Below are positions 28,942-37,223 of a DNA stretch of 64,000 nt, in pieces; position 1 is the stretch's first letter, and each line of letters opens with the position of its first letter. The notes under the pieces were generated by a model. It did no database searches. It saw nothing but the letters and a program-made list of their open reading frames with translations, and was not told the origin of the DNA. Source of the DNA: Deltaproteobacteria bacterium UBA6106 (GTDB lineage: Bacteria > Desulfobacterota > Syntrophorhabdia > Syntrophorhabdales > Syntrophorhabdaceae); the NCBI GenBank assembly GCA_002428485.1, contig DIWM01000053.1, positions 62,001 through 126,000 of the forward strand, written 5' to 3'. A program made the position numbers and the translations under genes.

Positions 28942-29421
28942 ATGACAATGGATGTCAAATATATAAACCCTTTTATAGCGGCCGCAAAGAATGTTTTTAA
29001 GACCATGCTTGACATGGACCTGATGATGGGCAAACCGTACCTGAAAGATGTAAGGACGACCTCCGGCGACGTAACCGGCATCATGGGCCTTGTCGGGGAC
29101 CGGAAGGGGACGCTCTGCATCAGCTTCCGGGAAAAGGGAGCCCTTTTTGTCTTCAAGACGCTGATAGGCGACGAGTGCGACTCTGTTACGCCTGATGTTG
29201 TAGATGCTGTCGGTGAGCTGACGAACATCATATCGGGTTCGGCAAGGGGTGAGTTCGAAAAGGCCGGCATCAATCTGAAAGCGGCGATACCTATGGTCGT
29301 TGTAGGAAAGAACGTGGAAATGAACTTTATCACAAGGATCCCCATCATTTCATTGCCCTTCAATTTCTCCGTGAACAACGGCGACAATGAGGTGATGTTC
29401 CTTGATTTTTCCTTTGAATGA
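28942..29421 (+). CDS. cheX: CheX-type CheY-phosphate phosphatase
   Basis: A 159-residue protein of the CheC/CheX family that dephosphorylates CheY-P. The catalytic ExxN motif is visible in AVGELTNIISGSARGE, and there is one such motif, as in CheX. The ATG at 28942 is favoured because GGAGG at 28932-28936 would be its ribosome site; the frame extends four codons further upstream to 28930. Eighteen bases separate it from cheY, so the two are co-expressed. Confidence 0.86.
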   Translation: MTMDVKYINPFIAAAKNVFKTMLDMDLMMGKPYLKDVRTTSGDVTGIMGLVGDRKGTLCISFREKGALFVFKTLIGDECDSVTPDVVDAVGELTNIISGSARGEFEKAGINLKAAIPMVVVGKNVEMNFITRIPIISLPFNFSVNNGDNEVMFLDFSFE

Positions 29422-29979
29422 GAACCGATATAGAGGCAGCCGTCAGCAGTCAGCACGAAAGCCGTAAGTCGTCAAGCGATAAAACCTCTGTGAAAGGTGA
29501 AAAGTGAAAGGTAAAAGGTGAGAACCTCGTTCCTTGTTTAATACATCCAGCATCCGCCATCCCTTTTCTCAGTGTTTTGTAGTAATCCCCTTACGCCTCA
29601 CGCCTGACGACTTACGGGTGTTCCGCAGTGAGCCATGACCCGCATCGCGATCTCGATATGTGTTATACGAACGACGACATGCGAGAAATGATATGCGGTT
29701 TGCCGTTCATTGTAAGCCGTGAATTATAATCATTTTATTTCCTTGCGCCACACGCAGTTTCAATCCGGACGGTTCCCCGCAGCAAGCTGCGGGGTGACAC
29801 TGTTCCCTCTCCCCTCGCGGGAGAGGGTAGGGTGAGGGGGCATGATCATGCCGTTTCTATACTCTGATACCTCGCAGCTTGCTGCGGGGTAGTTCATTCC
29901 TTACATTGTGAATACATAATAGCTGCAACGATCCGCACAAGATTTGTTGTTAAGTTTTTCTGAGATGATTCGATAAGCA
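29422..29979. repeat. Gene-free interval with repeats E and B and a sigma-28 promoter
   Basis: At 29440-29636 lies the right copy of family E, inverted relative to 27196-27410. At about 29640-29750 there is sequence not recognised. At 29753-29898 lies a single-unit family B element bounded by ccccgcagcaagctgcgggg and cagcttgctgcgggg. The promoter at 29950-29976 closes the interval. No coding sequence is supported. Confidence 0.75.
29950..29976 (+). promoter_or_regulatory. Sigma-28 (FliA) type promoter upstream of the receptor-like gene
   Basis: TTAAGTTT-N11-TTCGATAA, nearly the same as the element at 28471. The expected transcription start near 29983 lies after the ATG at 29980, so that ATG would not be in the message; the next in-frame ATG at 30010 is then the likely start. 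Confidence 0.65.
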
Positions 29980-30009
29980 ATGTATGAAATTAGATACAGC
30001 AGACATTGT

Positions 30010-31899
30010 ATGAAGGAGTTCGGTTCCGTGAACGACGGTAATAATGTTCCATGCCCGGAGATCATTCCTTTTGACAGGTGGTCGGACAACCTGAGGGAAA
30101 TTATTTCCTCCCTCTATGTCCTCACGAAAGAGACTGAAGACCAGTTTCTCTCCATCGGCTCACGCCTAAATGATTTCTACAACAGGTCGGGAGATACTTC
30201 CAGCCTGGCGTCGTCGCTTCTCGGCAGCATGACGGGCGACGAGATCACGGAAACGACAAAAAGCCTGGAAGATATATTGGTGAGGATGAGTGCATACCTG
30301 GGGCAGACCGATGCGGCGTTTAATGACAGCTTATCGTTGCTGAAAGATGTACAGACAACGATCCACGCTATCGGCGAACCATTGGAGAGCTTTAAAAAGA
30401 TCGTTAAGAAGCTGAAGATACTGAGTATCTCAACGAAGATCGAAAGCGCCCAACTGAACACTGACAACGGAGGCTTTATCACCCTTGCCGATGATGTGGA
30501 GAAGCTTTCGCTGCTTATCCACGAGAAATGCAAGAGTATAATCGATAGTTCTGCCATGCTTAACAGCATCATAGGGCAGACGTCATCGCGTATGCATTCT
30601 ATGGATGCAAAGCAGCAGGCCCAGGTAGGAAATATTTTCCAGGGTATCCAGTCCAGCCTTTCCACGCTTACCGCAAAACATGAACGCTCCGCGAAAGCGG
30701 CGGAAGAGATATCGGAGAGGCTCGCGGCAATCTCTCAAAATATCGGGCAGGTTGTCATGGGCATGCAGTTTCATGACATTACGCGCCAGCAGCTTGAACA
30801 TGTAGCGGCCGTGCTGGAGAGCCTTGCGAAACGCCTCGTATCAGAGTGTGCCGGCCAGGAAGGGCTGACGCCGCCGGATGATGAAGCAGTAAAGAAGATG
30901 GTCATTGAGACAGGAGACCTCTCGGAACTGCAGTCTGTCCAGGTGAACGATGCGCGGGTTAAATTCATGAGCGCTGTAAATAGTATCCGGGAGAGCCTCG
31001 CCGGCATAGCAATAAGCGTTGTCGAGATGGCCGAACAGACGAAGGAGGTCACGGGGACTGCCGACCTCATGACGTCATCCTTTTTTACCAATATTGAGTC
31101 CGGCATATCCCGGGTAATTTCGTCTTTGCAGGATAACGCAAGGGCAAGCCAGGAGCTGAGCGGCGCCGTTGACAGCCTCCTCGCGACCGTAAATACAATG
31201 TCAAAGTTCGTCGATGACATTGAAGAGATAGGCGGAGAGATTGAATTGATCGCTGTCAACGCCCGTATCAAAGCGGCGCATACAGGCAATGAGGGCGCCC
31301 CTCTGGGGGTGATCGCCGAGGCTATCCAGAGATTGTCCATTGAGGCGAGCGTTCAGAAAACGGCAATATCGGACATGCTGAGGGGAATCATAGCGAAGAC
31401 CGGCGAGCTGCATGGAGGCATAAGCGCTGACGTCAACGGACGGCTGCGCGAAGTGGACGAAATGGCTGAGAGCCTGAAAAGGCTGCTGGTCAAGCTGCGC
31501 CATGTCCACGAAAGGATCATTGAACTCCTCCGCACAATCGACCAGATCGGTCAGGCGCTTGCCTTTGACATACAGGATTGCATATCGGGGGTTACCGTAC
31601 ACAGGCAGTTTGAGGAAGCTATCAACGCTATTTTGTCCATCCTGAAGAGAATAACCGGCGAGTCACGCCGGAGTGTTCCCGTTGACGGTATTCATGCAAG
31701 GAAGGATGCCCTTGCAAGCCTGAAGCGGCACTATACTATGCAGAGCGAGCACGACATCCATGAGTCCTACGAGGGCTCCAAGGTTATTGATCTGCAAAAG
31801 GCGAGGGGCACAAAGGCAGAAAATGAAAGTTTTGCAGGGGGAACATCCGGCACAGATATTGCAAATGACGATTATGGTGATAACGTGGAACTGTTTTAG
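30010..31899 (+). CDS. Soluble chemoreceptor-like coiled-coil protein with two degenerate receptor tips and a CheZ-like DxxxQ motif
   Basis: A 629-residue protein without signal peptide or membrane segment, almost wholly helical. Two regions resemble the hairpin tip of chemoreceptors in degenerate form: KILSISTKIESAQLN near residues 145-160 and IELIAVNARIKAAHTGNEG near 425-445 (numbered from the ATG at 29980). Between them, MQFHDITRQQLEHV carries Asp and Gln spaced as in the CheZ catalytic DxxxQ motif. The 30010 start is chosen because the sigma-28 promoter would begin transcription at about 29983; the frame is open from 29980. It is followed by STAS, cheY and cheA genes. It may be a cytoplasmic signalling scaffold or phosphatase; the role is inferred. 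Confidence 0.7.
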   Translation: MKEFGSVNDGNNVPCPEIIPFDRWSDNLREIISSLYVLTKETEDQFLSIGSRLNDFYNRSGDTSSLASSLLGSMTGDEITETTKSLEDILVRMSAYLGQTDAAFNDSLSLLKDVQTTIHAIGEPLESFKKIVKKLKILSISTKIESAQLNTDNGGFITLADDVEKLSLLIHEKCKSIIDSSAMLNSIIGQTSSRMHSMDAKQQAQVGNIFQGIQSSLSTLTAKHERSAKAAEEISERLAAISQNIGQVVMGMQFHDITRQQLEHVAAVLESLAKRLVSECAGQEGLTPPDDEAVKKMVIETGDLSELQSVQVNDARVKFMSAVNSIRESLAGIAISVVEMAEQTKEVTGTADLMTSSFFTNIESGISRVISSLQDNARASQELSGAVDSLLATVNTMSKFVDDIEEIGGEIELIAVNARIKAAHTGNEGAPLGVIAEAIQRLSIEASVQKTAISDMLRGIIAKTGELHGGISADVNGRLREVDEMAESLKRLLVKLRHVHERIIELLRTIDQIGQALAFDIQDCISGVTVHRQFEEAINAILSILKRITGESRRSVPVDGIHARKDALASLKRHYTMQSEHDIHESYEGSKVIDLQKARGTKAENESFAGGTSGTDIANDDYGDNVELF

Positions 31900-31958
31900 A
31901 TAGACCGAATATATGCAAGGGGGGCATGGGGGTATGCGATGAACAGAAAGGAGAGATG

Positions 31959-32306
31959 ATGGATTACACGGTACAGGATGGAGCAGAAGCAAAGAATATC
32001 ACATTCCGTGGCGACCTTACCATTCAATCCGCCGGCCAGGTCCGGAGGGTCCTCCGCGAAGCGCTCGACTCATGCCGGGCAATAGAAATAACCCTCAAAG
32101 ACATAGAAAGCATTGATCTTTCATGTATCCAGCTCTTCTGCGCAGCGCATAAGACAGCCTTTAAGGCAGATAAGCGGTTGACCCTCGATGCGGCGTTGCC
32201 GGAAGCAGCAGCCCGCGCCATTGAACAGGCCGGTTTTTATTGCCTGAAGGCCTGCGGCAATAATGGAGAAAATGCATGCCCGATGACGAGGAGGACAGAT
32301 GGCTAA
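31959..32306 (+). CDS. STAS-domain protein
   Basis: A 115-residue single STAS domain, related to anti-sigma-factor antagonists. Typical features are NITFRGDLTIQSAGQVRRVL and IEITLKDIESIDLSCIQLFCAAHK; the position usually phosphorylated (Ser in D-S-S/T-G) reads DLSCIQL. The AAAGGAG site supports the ATG at 31959. It overlaps the next cheY by 8 bases and lies in the che operon, so it probably takes part in chemotaxis signalling. Similar STAS-cheY-cheA orders are known in other deltaproteobacteria. Confidence 0.82.
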   Translation: MDYTVQDGAEAKNITFRGDLTIQSAGQVRRVLREALDSCRAIEITLKDIESIDLSCIQLFCAAHKTAFKADKRLTLDAALPEAAARAIEQAGFYCLKACGNNGENACPMTRRTDG

Positions 32307-32664
32307 GTGTATCATGACTGTCGATGATTCGGTAAGCGTGCGCCAGATGGTCAGCTTTACCCTGAAGAACGCCGGATACGACGTAGTGGAGGCGAGCGAT
32401 GGCCAGGATGCCCTGGGCAAGCTGAACGGTTCCGGAGTGAGCATGATCATCACAGACCTCAATATGCCGAACCTTGACGGCATAGGGCTTATCCGTGCGG
32501 TCCGGTCCAACGACGCCCATAAGTTTGTCCCCATCGTCATGCTGACCACTGAGTCACAGGACTCAAAAAAACAGGAAGGAAAGAGCGCCGGTGCGACAGG
32601 CTGGATAGTAAAGCCTTTTAAGCCGGAACAACTCCTCGGAGTGATAAAGAAGGTGCTGGGATGA
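32299..32664 (+). CDS. cheY: Response regulator CheY (second copy)
   Basis: A 121-residue receiver domain: acidic pair in MTVDDSVSVRQMV, phospho-acceptor Asp in MIITDLNMPNLDGIG, Thr in MLTTES, Lys in IVKPFKPEQL. It is distinct from the first CheY in this locus. It overlaps cheA by four bases (ATGA), so it is probably the main phosphotransfer target of that kinase. Confidence 0.93.
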   Translation: MAKCIMTVDDSVSVRQMVSFTLKNAGYDVVEASDGQDALGKLNGSGVSMIITDLNMPNLDGIGLIRAVRSNDAHKFVPIVMLTTESQDSKKQEGKSAGATGWIVKPFKPEQLLGVIKKVLG

Positions 32665-34793
32665 ACCACATGGCAGATGTGCAAAGTGAAGTCTATAAAG
32701 AAGAGGCAAGAGAACTCCTCGTGGTCCTTGAGGACTCCCTGTTGCAGCTCGAAAGGTCTCCCGATGATATAGAACTCGTAGGCCAGATCTTCCGTGCACT
32801 GCACACGATCAAAGGCTCAGGCTCAATGTTCGGATTTGACAGGATCGCCGCTTTTACCCACGAGGTGGAAACGACCTTTGACCTGGTCCGGAACTCGGAG
32901 ATACCGGTTTCAAAAGAGCTTATCGATCATACCTTGCAGGCAAAAGATTACATAAAATTATTACTTGAAGCGCCCTCCCCAGACGAAGCCCCTTGTGAAC
33001 AGGATTTAAAAACGCTTATCGGTTCTTTTAATAAGCTTGTTTCTGACCACAAGGAAGCAAAGACCCAACCCCCCCCTAATACTTCCACCACTATTACGAG
33101 TGCACAAGGGGCTTCGTCTTCCAATACGCCTGCCGGATTAGTGACGTACCGCATCAGGTTCTGTCCGGCATCTGACATTTTTCTGACAGGGACCAACCCC
33201 CTTTTCCTCCTTGATGAACTTCAGATACTGGGAGAATGCAAGGCCGTTGCGCAGACGAACGCCCTTTCATCATTGGAAGAGATAAACCCTGAGCTGTGTT
33301 ATGTCGCGTGGGATATCGTATTGACAACCGACAAAGGCATAGACGCTATCAGGGACGTTTTCATATTTGTAGAAGACACCTCTGCTATCCATATAGAAAC
33401 GGTTGACAACCCCGGAGGTGCTGCAGTTGAAGAGGGATACAAAAAGGTCGGGGAGATCCTCGTTGAGCGCGGCGACGTTAAAGCTGAAGAGCTGAAAGAG
33501 GCGCTCGGCGAGCAGAAGCGCATCGGCGACATACTTATCGATAAAGGAATAGTCACGGGAGACAGGATAGCCTCAGCGCTTGCCGAACAGGAGCAGGTCA
33601 AGGAGGCGCGCGAGAAGAAGGCCAAAGAGGAGGCTGCTTCGAGCATCCGTGTTGCCGCCGCGAAGCTTGACAAGCTTGTCGACCTTGTCGGTGAGCTGGT
33701 AACTGTGCAGGCGCACCTTGCCCAGAAGGCAAACTCCCAGGCCGACCCGGAGCTCGTCCTTATCTCGGAAGAGGTAGAGAGGCTGACAGGAGAACTGAGG
33801 GACAATACGATGAGCATCCGCATGGTCCCTATCGGTTCGACATTCGGAAGGTTCAGCCGCCTTGTGCGCGACCTTTCAAAAGAACTGGGAAAAGAGATCG
33901 AGATGACCACGGAAGGTGCCGAGACGGAACTGGATAAAACGGTTATCGAACGGCTCAATGACCCCCTCGTGCACCTCATCAGGAACAGCATCGATCATGG
34001 TATCGAACCCCCCGGCGCCAGGGAACCGCTGGGGAAAACGAGAAAAGGGCTGATACAGCTTACCGCGCGGCATGCAGGCGCGCAGGTGCATATAGAGATC
34101 ACCGACGACGGGGCCGGCCTCGACAGCGCGCGGATCAGGGAAAAGGCAATAGAAAAAGGACTTATCCCCCCTGATGCCGAAATAACGGAAAAGGAGCTTT
34201 TTGGATTGATCTTTGCCCCTGGTTTCTCAACGGCAGAAAAGGTATCGAACGTTTCAGGCAGGGGAGTCGGCATGGATGTGGTAAAGCGCACCATCGATGC
34301 CCTCCGGGGGCATATCGAGGTCGAAAGCGAGCAGGGCATGGGCACCACGATTACGCTGAAGCTGCCCCTGACCCTCGCGATCATCGAAGGACTTCTTGTT
34401 GAGGTCAACAAGGATTATTATGTGTTGCCCCTCTCTTCGGTGGAAGAATGCATCGAGCTTGACCATTCAAAGAATGCACGTCGTCAGGACAGCCGCTTTG
34501 TCAATCTCAGAGGTCATCTTGTCCCCTATATCCGTCTGAGAGAACAGTTCGGCGTCAGGGGCGATATCCCTGACGTTGAGCAGATAGTTGTAACTGGGTC
34601 TGAGGGCAATAAGATCGGGTTTGTTGTTGACCAGGTAATAGGAGAACACCAGACGGTTATCAAAACATTGAGCAGGGTTTATAAAGACGTAGATAGCGTA
34701 TCGGGCGCTACGATCCTTGGGGACGGAACAGTTGCGCTGATACTTGACATATCTAAACTATCTCAGGTCGGCCGGTGCGAGGGAAACGCATGA
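32661..34793 (+). CDS. cheA: Chemotaxis histidine kinase CheA with a MshEN-like insertion
   Basis: A 710-residue kinase. The P1 domain has the phospho-accepting His48 in RALHTIKGSGSMFGF. A P2-like CheY-binding domain spans about residues 162-250. Then an insertion at about 260-312 (VGEILVERGDVKAEELKEAL, then IGDILIDKGIVTGDRIASAL) repeats a pattern seen in MshEN/GspE N-terminal domains. Dimerisation helices, the ATPase domain (N-box NSIDHGIEPP, G-boxes DDGAGLDSARI and GRGVGMDVV), and the CheW-like P5 domain follow. The gene lies within the che operon and is coupled to cheY upstream and an MCP downstream. Confidence 0.94.
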   Translation: MNHMADVQSEVYKEEARELLVVLEDSLLQLERSPDDIELVGQIFRALHTIKGSGSMFGFDRIAAFTHEVETTFDLVRNSEIPVSKELIDHTLQAKDYIKLLLEAPSPDEAPCEQDLKTLIGSFNKLVSDHKEAKTQPPPNTSTTITSAQGASSSNTPAGLVTYRIRFCPASDIFLTGTNPLFLLDELQILGECKAVAQTNALSSLEEINPELCYVAWDIVLTTDKGIDAIRDVFIFVEDTSAIHIETVDNPGGAAVEEGYKKVGEILVERGDVKAEELKEALGEQKRIGDILIDKGIVTGDRIASALAEQEQVKEAREKKAKEEAASSIRVAAAKLDKLVDLVGELVTVQAHLAQKANSQADPELVLISEEVERLTGELRDNTMSIRMVPIGSTFGRFSRLVRDLSKELGKEIEMTTEGAETELDKTVIERLNDPLVHLIRNSIDHGIEPPGAREPLGKTRKGLIQLTARHAGAQVHIEITDDGAGLDSARIREKAIEKGLIPPDAEITEKELFGLIFAPGFSTAEKVSNVSGRGVGMDVVKRTIDALRGHIEVESEQGMGTTITLKLPLTLAIIEGLLVEVNKDYYVLPLSSVEECIELDHSKNARRQDSRFVNLRGHLVPYIRLREQFGVRGDIPDVEQIVVTGSEGNKIGFVVDQVIGEHQTVIKTLSRVYKDVDSVSGATILGDGTVALILDISKLSQVGRCEGNA

Positions 34794-34836
34794 GTACGGC
34801 GCGGCCCCGGATTAAAAAAAGACAAGGAGGTTGTGT

Positions 34837-36519
34837 ATGAAATGGTTTAAAAATATGAGAATCTCGACAAAGATCATGGGGATCTCCGTCTTCACGATCG
34901 CGTTGATCGTGACGGGCATGATGGTCTACTTTCTCCCGATGATCGAGAAAAAGCTCATGGAAGAGAAGAAGAGCATGACAAAGAACGTTGTTGATGTTGC
35001 CTACGCGCTGATCGCGTCGAGCGAGGCGAAGGTGAAGACCGGTGAACTCAAGCCGGACGAGGCCATGAAGAGGGCAATGGCGGGAGTTAAAAGCCTCCGC
35101 TATCACGGGAACGAGTATTTCTGGATTAAGGATACGAACGCAAAGATGCTGATGCATCCGATCAAGCCGGAGATGGACGGAAAAGACTGTGCAGGCGACA
35201 AGGATGCCCACGGTAACCTATTCTTTGCTGAAATGGCAAAGGTTGCGAAGGATAAAGGTGAAGGTTTTGTCGACTACTATTGGCCGAAGCCGAATGAGAC
35301 AAAGCCGTCGCCAAAGCTTTCCTATGTGAAGCTCTTTCCGCAGTGGGGCTGGATCGTTGGCAGCGGCATCTATATCGACGACGTCAATGCAGAGGTCTCG
35401 AAGATGCGCTATCAGATCATCGGCGGTACGATAGCCATAGCGATCCTGATTCTGCTCATCTCGTTTTTTGTCTCAAGGGTCATTACCAGGACTTTGAACC
35501 AGGCTGTCAACGTCTCGAACGAACTTGCCAACGGGAACCTGATGATAAGCGTTGAAGCGACCAGCACCGATGAGACAGGCCAGCTTCTCCTCGGCATGAA
35601 GAACATGGTCGAGAAGCTCCAGGGCATTGTCGCCGAAGTGAAGAGCGCCGCGGACAACGTTGCCACGGGAAGCCAGCAGATGAGCTCCTCATCCCAGCAG
35701 ATGTCCCAGGGCGCCACAGAGCAGGCGGCATCTGCGGAAGAGGTCTCCTCCTCCATGGAAGAGATGGTCAGTAACATCAAGCAGAACGCCGACAACGCCC
35801 AGCAGACAGAGAAGATCGCCTTAAAGGCAGCCCAGGATGCACGGGAAGGCGGCAAGGCGGTTACCGAGACGGTCTCAGCGATGAAGGAGATCGCCATGAA
35901 GATCTCGATCATCGAAGAGATCGCGCGCCAGACGAACCTTCTGGCGCTGAACGCGGCCATAGAGGCAGCCCGCGCAGGGGAGCACGGCAAGGGGTTTGCG
36001 GTTGTGGCGACAGAGGTGAGGAAGCTCGCCGAGAGAAGCCAGGTCGCGGCAGGCGAGATCAGCAAGCTCTCCGCAAGCAGCGTGGAGGTGGCAGAGAAGG
36101 CAGGGGAGATGCTCGCCAAGATCGTCCCCGACATCCAGAAGACCGCGGAGCTTGTCAGCGAGATCAACGCGGCCTCCAACGAGCAGAACTCGGGGGCGGA
36201 GCAGATCAACAAGGCGATCCAGCAGCTCGACCAGGTGATCCAGCAGAACGCCTCGGCAGCAGAAGAGGTGGCATCGACCACGGAAGAGCTCTCCAGCCAG
36301 GCAGAACAATTGCAGGACACCATAGCGTTCTTCAAGGTCGACGAGGGGAACGGAAGGAAGAGGCCCTCCGCCCATATGTCCAAACCGGCGGTCCGCAAGG
36401 CAGAGGCAGCCCCCGTCAAGGCATTGCCCCATAAGGGCGGCAACGGGACAAAACCGGCCGGCATCGCCATTGACTTGGGCGGCAAAGACGCAACCGATGA
36501 GGAATTCGAACGATTCTAA
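34837..36519 (+). CDS. Methyl-accepting chemotaxis protein with a single-Cache sensor and C-terminal CheR-tether motif
   Basis: A 560-residue receptor: helix at residues 11-31, a periplasmic single-Cache (sCache_2) domain to about 185 (YFWIKDTNAKMLMHPIKPEM, then WGWIVGSGIYID), a second helix at about 192-212, HAMP, and a signalling hairpin with tip ARQTNLLALNAAIEAARAGE. The extreme C-terminus EEFERF fits the xFxxF pentapeptide that binds CheR, after a flexible Pro/Gly/Lys-rich linker. The ATG at 34837 follows AAGGAGG. The cytoplasmic half is visibly richer in G and C at third positions than adjacent genes. Its ligand is probably a small organic acid, by family. Confidence 0.92.
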   Translation: MKWFKNMRISTKIMGISVFTIALIVTGMMVYFLPMIEKKLMEEKKSMTKNVVDVAYALIASSEAKVKTGELKPDEAMKRAMAGVKSLRYHGNEYFWIKDTNAKMLMHPIKPEMDGKDCAGDKDAHGNLFFAEMAKVAKDKGEGFVDYYWPKPNETKPSPKLSYVKLFPQWGWIVGSGIYIDDVNAEVSKMRYQIIGGTIAIAILILLISFFVSRVITRTLNQAVNVSNELANGNLMISVEATSTDETGQLLLGMKNMVEKLQGIVAEVKSAADNVATGSQQMSSSSQQMSQGATEQAASAEEVSSSMEEMVSNIKQNADNAQQTEKIALKAAQDAREGGKAVTETVSAMKEIAMKISIIEEIARQTNLLALNAAIEAARAGEHGKGFAVVATEVRKLAERSQVAAGEISKLSASSVEVAEKAGEMLAKIVPDIQKTAELVSEINAASNEQNSGAEQINKAIQQLDQVIQQNASAAEEVASTTEELSSQAEQLQDTIAFFKVDEGNGRKRPSAHMSKPAVRKAEAAPVKALPHKGGNGTKPAGIAIDLGGKDATDEEFERF

Positions 36520-36529
36520 GAGAACACCA

Positions 36530-36602
36530 GCTCATGGCTCATAGCTCATGGCTCATGGCAAAATGTTTTTGCTGTCAGCTATCAGCTATGAGCTATCAGC
36601 TG
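36530..36602. repeat. Family D hairpin repeat upstream of cheW
   Basis: agctcatggctcatagctca words, a short spacer with gtttttgctg, and complementary cagctatgagctatcagct words make an imperfect stem-loop. A closely similar copy at 37134-37215 lies on the other side of cheW. Confidence 0.65.
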
Positions 36603-36623
36603 GTCTTATAAGGAGGGAACCAT

Positions 36624-37130
36624 ATGAGTGTTACATCCATTACCAATACACGGCAGTACCTGACCTTCCAGTTGGGGAACGAGATCTTTGCCATCGACGT
36701 TTCCAACGTGAGGGAGATCCTGGAATTTACCACCGTTACGAAGGTGCCCCAGACCCCGGAGTTTATGAGAGGGGTCATCAACCTCCGCGGCAGCGTCGTC
36801 CCCGTCCTCGACATGCGGCTGAAGTTCGGCATGACCATCACGGAACGGACCGTCAATACCTGCATCATCGTCGTCGAGGTCTCCTTCGAGGGGGATACGA
36901 CGGTCATCGGCGCGCTGGTCGACTCGGTCCAGGAGGTCTTTGAGCTTGAGCCCGAACAGATCGAGCCGGCGCCCAGGATAGGGACGCAGCTTCGGACCGA
37001 GTTCATCAAGGGCATGGGGAAGCGCGATGACCAGTTCATCATCATCCTTGACGTGGACAAGGTCTTCTCCAGCGAGGAGCTTTCCATCGCGCAGGGCATA
37101 AAGGGCGAACCGGAGAGGATGGCAGTATAA
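36624..37130 (+). CDS. cheW: Chemotaxis coupling protein CheW
   Basis: A 168-residue SH3-fold adaptor that links receptors to CheA. Typical segments are QYLTFQLGNEIFAIDVSNVREIL, VPQTPEFMRGVINLRGSVVPVLDMRLKFG and ALVDSVQEVFEL (quoted in part). The ribosome site AAGGAGG precedes the ATG. It is flanked by nearly identical family D repeats, which might allow it to be processed or expressed apart from its neighbours. Confidence 0.94.
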   Translation: MSVTSITNTRQYLTFQLGNEIFAIDVSNVREILEFTTVTKVPQTPEFMRGVINLRGSVVPVLDMRLKFGMTITERTVNTCIIVVEVSFEGDTTVIGALVDSVQEVFELEPEQIEPAPRIGTQLRTEFIKGMGKRDDQFIIILDVDKVFSSEELSIAQGIKGEPERMAV

Positions 37131-37133
37131 TAA

Positions 37134-37215
37134 AATCAGCTCATGGCTCATAGTTCATGGCTCATGGCAGGATGTTTTTGCTGTCAGCTATGAGATATTA
37201 GCTGTGAGCCGTGGG
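37134..37215. repeat. Family D hairpin repeat between cheW and cheR
   Basis: Same design as the copy at 36530-36602: cagctcatggctcatagttc, then gtttttgctg and gtcagctatgag words. Probably a transcribed hairpin. Confidence 0.65.
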
Positions 37216-37223
37216 TTGATGCT

